DNA of 64,000 bases from Eleginops maclovinus. Lineage: Eukaryota > Chordata > Actinopteri > Perciformes > Eleginopidae. Positions 58,681-64,000 of this stretch are shown one piece after another (position 1 is the stretch's first letter; every line of letters begins with the position of its first letter). The position numbers were made by a program, and so were the translations under genes. The DNA is taken from assembly GCF_036324505.1 (NCBI RefSeq), contig NC_086357.1, forward strand, positions 24,643,293-24,707,292, in the 5' to 3' direction. A model generated the notes under the pieces. That model saw nothing but the letters and a program-made list of their open reading frames with translations. It was not told the DNA's origin and ran no database searches.

Positions 58681-59933
58681 TTTTCTTTCGCAATGTTTCC
58701 CGTAGTATCACAATAGTCATTCGATCCCAGGACCCATGGATCAGGACTATGTATCCCTTGCTTTAATTGAAACAAACAATAGCTGGAGAAGAGTTTGGAC
58801 GTTTAGTTTATCGAGATCAAAATATGTGAATCTGTTATTCTATGCTACTGGCACAGATCATTTAAGATCAGTCGTGTTATTGTCTTCACAGTTATATTGA
58901 GATCTCTACGATGGGACAACCGTGGGATTTCTGCCTCTTCCTGCAATATATATGATGATGGTTTTTTTTGTTTGTTTATTTTAAATTGGGCAAAAGTTGT
59001 GCTCGTTAGCCTCGGAGATGGTTGTTACCTTCCTCTAACAATTCAGCGGATGACTTAAGAGCCAGGAAACAGCTGCCAACCGTCTTAAATGGTTTGTTAT
59101 GTTCACTCTTCCCTCATCTGTCTCTACGACAAAATGGGCCAGACAAACAAGTGCAAACTATTACCGTCACCAAACACTTTATTCCTGTCCTCTTGACGAT
59201 GTGCCTGGACTTTATTTAGAAGCAAAAACAATGTCCTCTAGTTACGGATGTATTGTCTATCCGTCTGTTCTCATATGTCGTACGTTATGCGTTTCAATTA
59301 CAGATGACGGAGGTACGGCAGATTTTCTGAAGCATCTATTCACTATTACTCCCTCAATTAGAGTCTTTGTTGTAGTAATCACCCTCCCAGCGTCTGCCCC
59401 TCTTTTTGTCATTACTAGGCCTTATTTAGCTGCAACACCTCATCATCTTTTCTTAGCTCTCTTCAGCCCAGACAGTACGAAAATACACCAACCCCGAGGT
59501 GTAAGGTGCTGCCTTTAAACAGCACTGTCAAATGTTTTAACATTATAGAAATCAGGCAATTTTAATTTGTCTGTCAGACATTTGTATTTCATTCAAATGA
59601 AGAGAACATCCTTATTTGATTTATTTTGTTCATTTTCTCTGCAGGTATATGCTAATAGTAGATAGTTAGTAGTAGCTAGTTTAGTGCAGGTTAATAGCAA
59701 TCATAACTATTTGATTCATTTAAAAAGACACATGTAACACCACATTGCAGTCGTTACACACACTTTAAATTCCCAGAGGAAAAAACTAAACAAAGCCCAA
59801 TGGCATATTTGTCAAAAAGCACCAAATGGACTGAGTATATATAGTGCTTTCTAGGTCGCAATATAATGCTTTTCCAGTCTTTGCAACCTCTCAAAGAAAG
59901 TGACACATCATGAAGCTCTTCCTGTAAGTCACA

Positions 59934-60462
59934 TACACTGCCTGGCCAAAAAAAAGGTCACACTCTAATATTCGTTGGACCGCCTTTAGCTTTGATTACA
60001 GCACGCATTCGCTGTGGCATCGTTTCCACAAGCTTCTGCAATGTCTCAACATTTATTTCTGTCTTGCATTAATTCTTCGCCAAGATCTTGTATTGATGAC
60101 GGGAGATTCGGACCACTGCGCAAAGTCTTCTCCAGCACATCCCAAAGATTCTCAATCGGGTTCAGGTCTGGACTCTGTGGGGGCCAATCCATGTGTGAAA
60201 ATGATGTCTCATGCTCCCTGAACCACTCTTTCACAATCTGAGCCCGATGGATCCTGGCATTGTCCTCTTGGAACATGCCCGTGCCATCAGGGAAGAAGAA
60301 ATCCCTTGATGGAATAACCTGGTCCTTCAGTATATTCAGGTAGTCAGCTGACCTCATTCTTTGGGCACATTGCTGAACCTAGACCAGACCAACTGCAGGA
60401 ACCCCAGATCATAGCACTGCCCCCCCACAGGCTGGTGATCTTTTTTTGGGCCGGGCAGTGTA
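59934..60462 (-). mobile_element. Tc1-like element, internally deleted, copy 2 (529 bp)
   Basis: Inverted relative to 31232-31757 and nearly the same length. Its left end is TACACTGCCTGGCCAAAAAA and its right end, as reverse complement, TACACTGCCCGGCCCAAAAA. A minus-strand frame at 60357-60046 keeps [22 protein letters not shown] and LNPIENLW without the frameshift of copy 1, but stops early (DRNKC) compared with copy 1. The N-terminal half of the transposase is again absent, with the same junction to GGGGGGCAGTGCTATGATCT. Confidence 0.9.
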
Positions 60463-62534
60463 TAATGTACTAAGCTAATGATACAGTACTACTTCCAATT
60501 GGAGGAAACTTGCTAAGATTATGTAACAACTCTGAGCTAGTTAGCCAGATATGCTAACTATGTCTAATCTATTCGTTAACCTGTTGTGTATTCTTCTTAT
60601 TGGATAAGTTACAGAAAAAGACATCACCCCGCGGTCCAAACGGGTAATCCACCCAGGATCCCTCTTAGAGCTCTACATATCCATGTTGATGTTACTTTAT
60701 ATAAAGAAAATCCAAATTCCGACACAAAGGCTGCGCGTGATACCAGTTACTAAGTTTAACCAGCAACACTCACTGTGCAGTGGAGGGGTTTAGCAAACAG
60801 TCAATTAAGAATGCAAACTCTAATTACAATATTATAATGGTTGTTTCAAATCAAATGAGATAATACCAGGCTACTGAAGTCACAATGCGTCTCAGTGTTT
60901 TCTCACTCTTTGTTCACAGTGGTTTCCCCTGTCTTTATCCCCAAATTAACTCTGCAAACATCACTAACACACACTCTCCACACCCATACACACAGAGCAC
61001 ACATAGTAAGTCAACAGTTAATAACACGTTTCCCAGAATTGTACGAGGAACGTGTACCATGGGAGAGTCTGTTTTTTGCTGCAAGAATAAATATCATTGT
61101 ACGATTTAATGAAGAAAGTGTTGTTTCCTGCAGCAACACTGACACCGCAACAATGAAAACTGACATGAAGTAAAAGCATTGTTGCCGTCTGGCATGGCAG
61201 CGAAGATAAATGAGATGCTGAGGAGTTCAGCATAATGGATGCTTGCACATTACGTTTGTCTCCTTTAATAGATACGTTCTCTTATTTTGATCCTCATCGT
61301 CTAACTACAGCATTAATCTTGGAGATAAAGCGAGGGCCCATTGTCAAGTTCAAGTTATATTATTTATGTTGTATACAAAATAATTGGATTCCTCTTTAGT
61401 GTGATGCAACTTCAATATGCCATACAGACCAATAAAAAGAGCCATTTCAATTTAATCCATTAGCATGTACATTTTAAAGTCCTTCCCTCCATGTTTCCAT
61501 GAGCTACTCCTAAGAGATAACACATTATTTAAAGGTTAAAAAGAATCAGGAATAACAACATGAGAATATTCCTGAGTATCTGCACTGTTTGCATAACGAC
61601 GGGTCTCTACTTTGTCTGGAACTTTAACCGTCTCAATAAGCACCCTCCAGAGTTTCCAAGAAACCCTTCTCTGCAGGAGCTTTCGTGTCTATTTAAAAAC
61701 CCTGCTTTAGTCGCTCATTAAAAGGAGGTGACGAGCAGAATAAGACCAGACAAGTTGACATTTCCTGCGACACAACACTAGCAATTAATAAGGCAATAAT
61801 GTGGGGCAATTAATTGTTTGCTCATGTAAAAATCCACTTCATTATCTCGTCGACAGAGGTAAAAAGAAAGAACAATCTCAGTCAAAGGCTGTGACTTAAC
61901 TCTCTGATGCTAACACCCACTCACAATGGACCTCAGTCAAGTAAAAGTAAAGGCAACCATCATAGGTCATGTTCTGGCATATCTAGTGGTGTTCATAATG
62001 AGGAACAATAAACAACCTTAATAATATGTTGTACTCAGTTGGTGCATTAGTCTTTGTCGTTGTCAGACATTTCGACAGACAGGGTCATGCATTTCTGTCA
62101 TGACCTGTTATTACCTTTTATGATAATAATGCATATTTAATATCAGTTACAGTAGAGAGGTGTAACTTGGATTTAATTCCTCACCTTGCTGCAGTGATGT
62201 ATAAGGGTACGTTAAGCTGTCCACATTTATGACCATTTCTTTTGTATATGTAGTGCCCTACTCATTTCTGTTTACATTTTCATTTAGAAAGAAATGAAAA
62301 GGGTTATACGTATGTGTGTTTTGTTTCGTCACCACTAAGTTACAAGAAGAGTACATTCAGTGTCAGTTATTCGTTAAGTTATCATATTTCCTATGTTTTA
62401 AAAGGAGGGAGAGGCAAAGTACGGAGAAGTTAAGACCAGAGGAAAAGGTCTTTATTTATTTTGGTTTACCAATGTTAAAATAAGCTAGAAGTACTGTTGT
62501 GTGTTCGAGTGCCTGGGAGAAGAGCATGGAACAC

Positions 62535-62870
62535 ATTTCAGCAGTGGCTCAGTCAGTAGGGGCTTGGACTGGGAATCGTAGGGTCGCCGGTTCAAGTCGC
62601 CGAACAGACTTGAAATATGGAAAGTGGACTGGTACTTGGAGAGGTCCCAGTTCACCTCCTATGCCCTGCTGTGGTGCCCTTGAGCAAGGCACCGGACACC
62701 TCCAATCCCCCCTCCTCATTGCTCCCCGGGCGCTGCACAATAGCTGCCCACTGCTCCTAGTACTAGGATGGGTTAAATGCAGAGGACAAATTTCACTGTG
62801 TGTGCTCTGCTGTGTGCATGTATGTGACTAATAAAGAGGGTTTCATCCTCCGAGTCTATCTATCTTCTAT
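62535..62870 (+). repeat. tRNA-headed SINE, better preserved copy
   Basis: Head GCAGTGGCTCAGTCAGTAGG (A-box-like), then GGGTCGCCGGTTCAAGTCG (B box near GGTTCAA), body CCCTTGAGCAAGGCACC and GGGCGCTGCACAATAGCTGC. It closes with CTAATAAAGAGG and a TCTATCTATCT tail. It matches 20594-20868 over head and body. It is a pol III-type retroposon, not a tRNA gene, since the acceptor stem does not pair. Confidence 0.85.
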
Positions 62871-63621
62871 TTGGTGACAAATTCACAAGACTATGCAAAA
62901 CTGTGAGACTGTATGCTAACTGTAGCAACGGCTAAGTTAGCCTCATGTTTAGCTGCGTTGTCTGGAGTCCGGGTTTATTGTTTTAGAAGTTGAACAGTAT
63001 AGACGTAATCTTAAGAGACTCGTGTGCCTGCCGGTTGACAGAAGAAGGACATCGGGCCAACAGGAGGACTGCGCGGGATTGTTTCATCGGGGAGATACGT
63101 CTATGGATCGGCCGTGTGGAGGGAATATGAGCCCCATCGCAATCGCCAACAAGGGTACCATAACTGACTAAAATCCCGGGTACTTTTATTTCTTTTGTTT
63201 TGAACCGAGTCGTGGAATATGTGTTGTTGTTATTAAGTTGACATGTTATTAAAGTAAATTGTATACAGATTGACAATCATTTCAGGTAGAGTTCGGGTAT
63301 TTCTGTTAATGGAATATTTCTCTGATGGTAATCAGAGTGGGGGCTCTACAGCTGATATTTGGAGTTGCGTGGGAGATTTATTATTTTGCAGTATAGCAAC
63401 GGTTACCTGAGGGCTTTTAGTGACCAGTGAGAACCCTAAATAGGAGAGCTTATAGATCCCACCACAGCTCCTCCCATGCTCGTAGTACTGTCCTGGTTTA
63501 CTTAACCTGTCCTGAGCTAAGCGGTGGGAGGGCTACATATATTTGTACTGACCCATGGTTCCTGGAATCGAATGACTATTGTAATACTACAGAAAACATT
63601 GCTAAAGAAAATTACTGAACA

Positions 63622-63780
63622 AATAAGTCATTGGAAACGGCAGAAATGAACAATTATTGATCTGTATTTTTCGGTTTTATCTGGGCTTGATAAAACAAGA
63701 CTGGGCATTCAGTTGGTTAAAATGTTTCATCATGACATGGGATTTTTTACTTCCATTTATTTGTCACCAGTTATCTGTAC
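63622..63780 (+). repeat. Inverted dispersed repeat, copy 2
   Basis: Partner of 58495-58680, about 5 kb away, starting AAGTCATTGGAAACGGCAGA and ending GTCACCAGTTATCTG. Confidence 0.75.
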
Positions 63781-64000
63781 ACAGCTTAACCTAATTAAAG
63801 TAATTGGGGAATTCACCAAACTAAATACACCTAATGCAATATTTGTTTTCTAATCAAATCTGATAATTATCTACGTATACAGTGGAGCTGCTCGGCTTGG
63901 AAAGAATAACTAATTGCACTATATATAAAAATGTAATGTATAGGAATATCTAAACCCCAAGTAAAGTATCCGCTGAGGTAAAGTCAGGAGCAACACAAGC

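Overview
The window reads as vertebrate nuclear DNA, almost certainly from a ray-finned fish and probably a percomorph (inference). It carries two Gq-class G-protein alpha genes with vertebrate exon phases, and a repeat load typical of teleosts: long CA/GT microsatellites, decayed Tc1-like elements, hAT and TTAA-target MITEs, tRNA-headed SINEs and an L2-like LINE fragment. I see no bacterial, viral or CRISPR feature.

Layout. 1-8043: interior of intron 1 of a gna11 gene on the minus strand. 8044-8179: its first coding exon (46-residue N terminus). About 8180-9420: GC-rich 5' UTR and promoter. 9421-14400: AT-rich intergenic DNA with a 158-bp CA tract and a perfect AT hairpin. About 14400-14765: probable GC-rich noncoding first exon and promoter of the next gene. 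15043-25775: a complete seven-exon gna15-like gene on the plus strand (369 aa, all introns GT-AG, internal exon sizes 185/155/129/130/154 nt). 25776 to about 26720: its probable 3' UTR. About 26720-64000: a 37-kb stretch without a recognisable host gene. It is filled with transposon remnants (two matching internally deleted Tc1-like copies, nested hAT elements with a decayed BED finger, TTAA elements, an L2-like RT fragment, a SINE, several inverted repeat pairs) interspersed with unique sequence, some of it possibly conserved noncoding DNA.

GNA11 and GNA15 both encode GTPase subunits that couple heptahelical receptors to phospholipase C-beta. Here their start codons lie about 6.9 kb apart, pointing away from each other. 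Mammals carry them in tandem in the same direction. The GNA15 protein has all catalytic motifs but an unusual C-terminal tail (DYGVI), a Thr in place of the usual P-loop Ser, and a very cysteine-rich N terminus. I found no wholly new system. The most notable items are the divergent Gq pair, the odd receptor-coupling tail, a perfect 19-bp hairpin in gna15 intron 4, and transposon families showing how non-autonomous derivatives arise.
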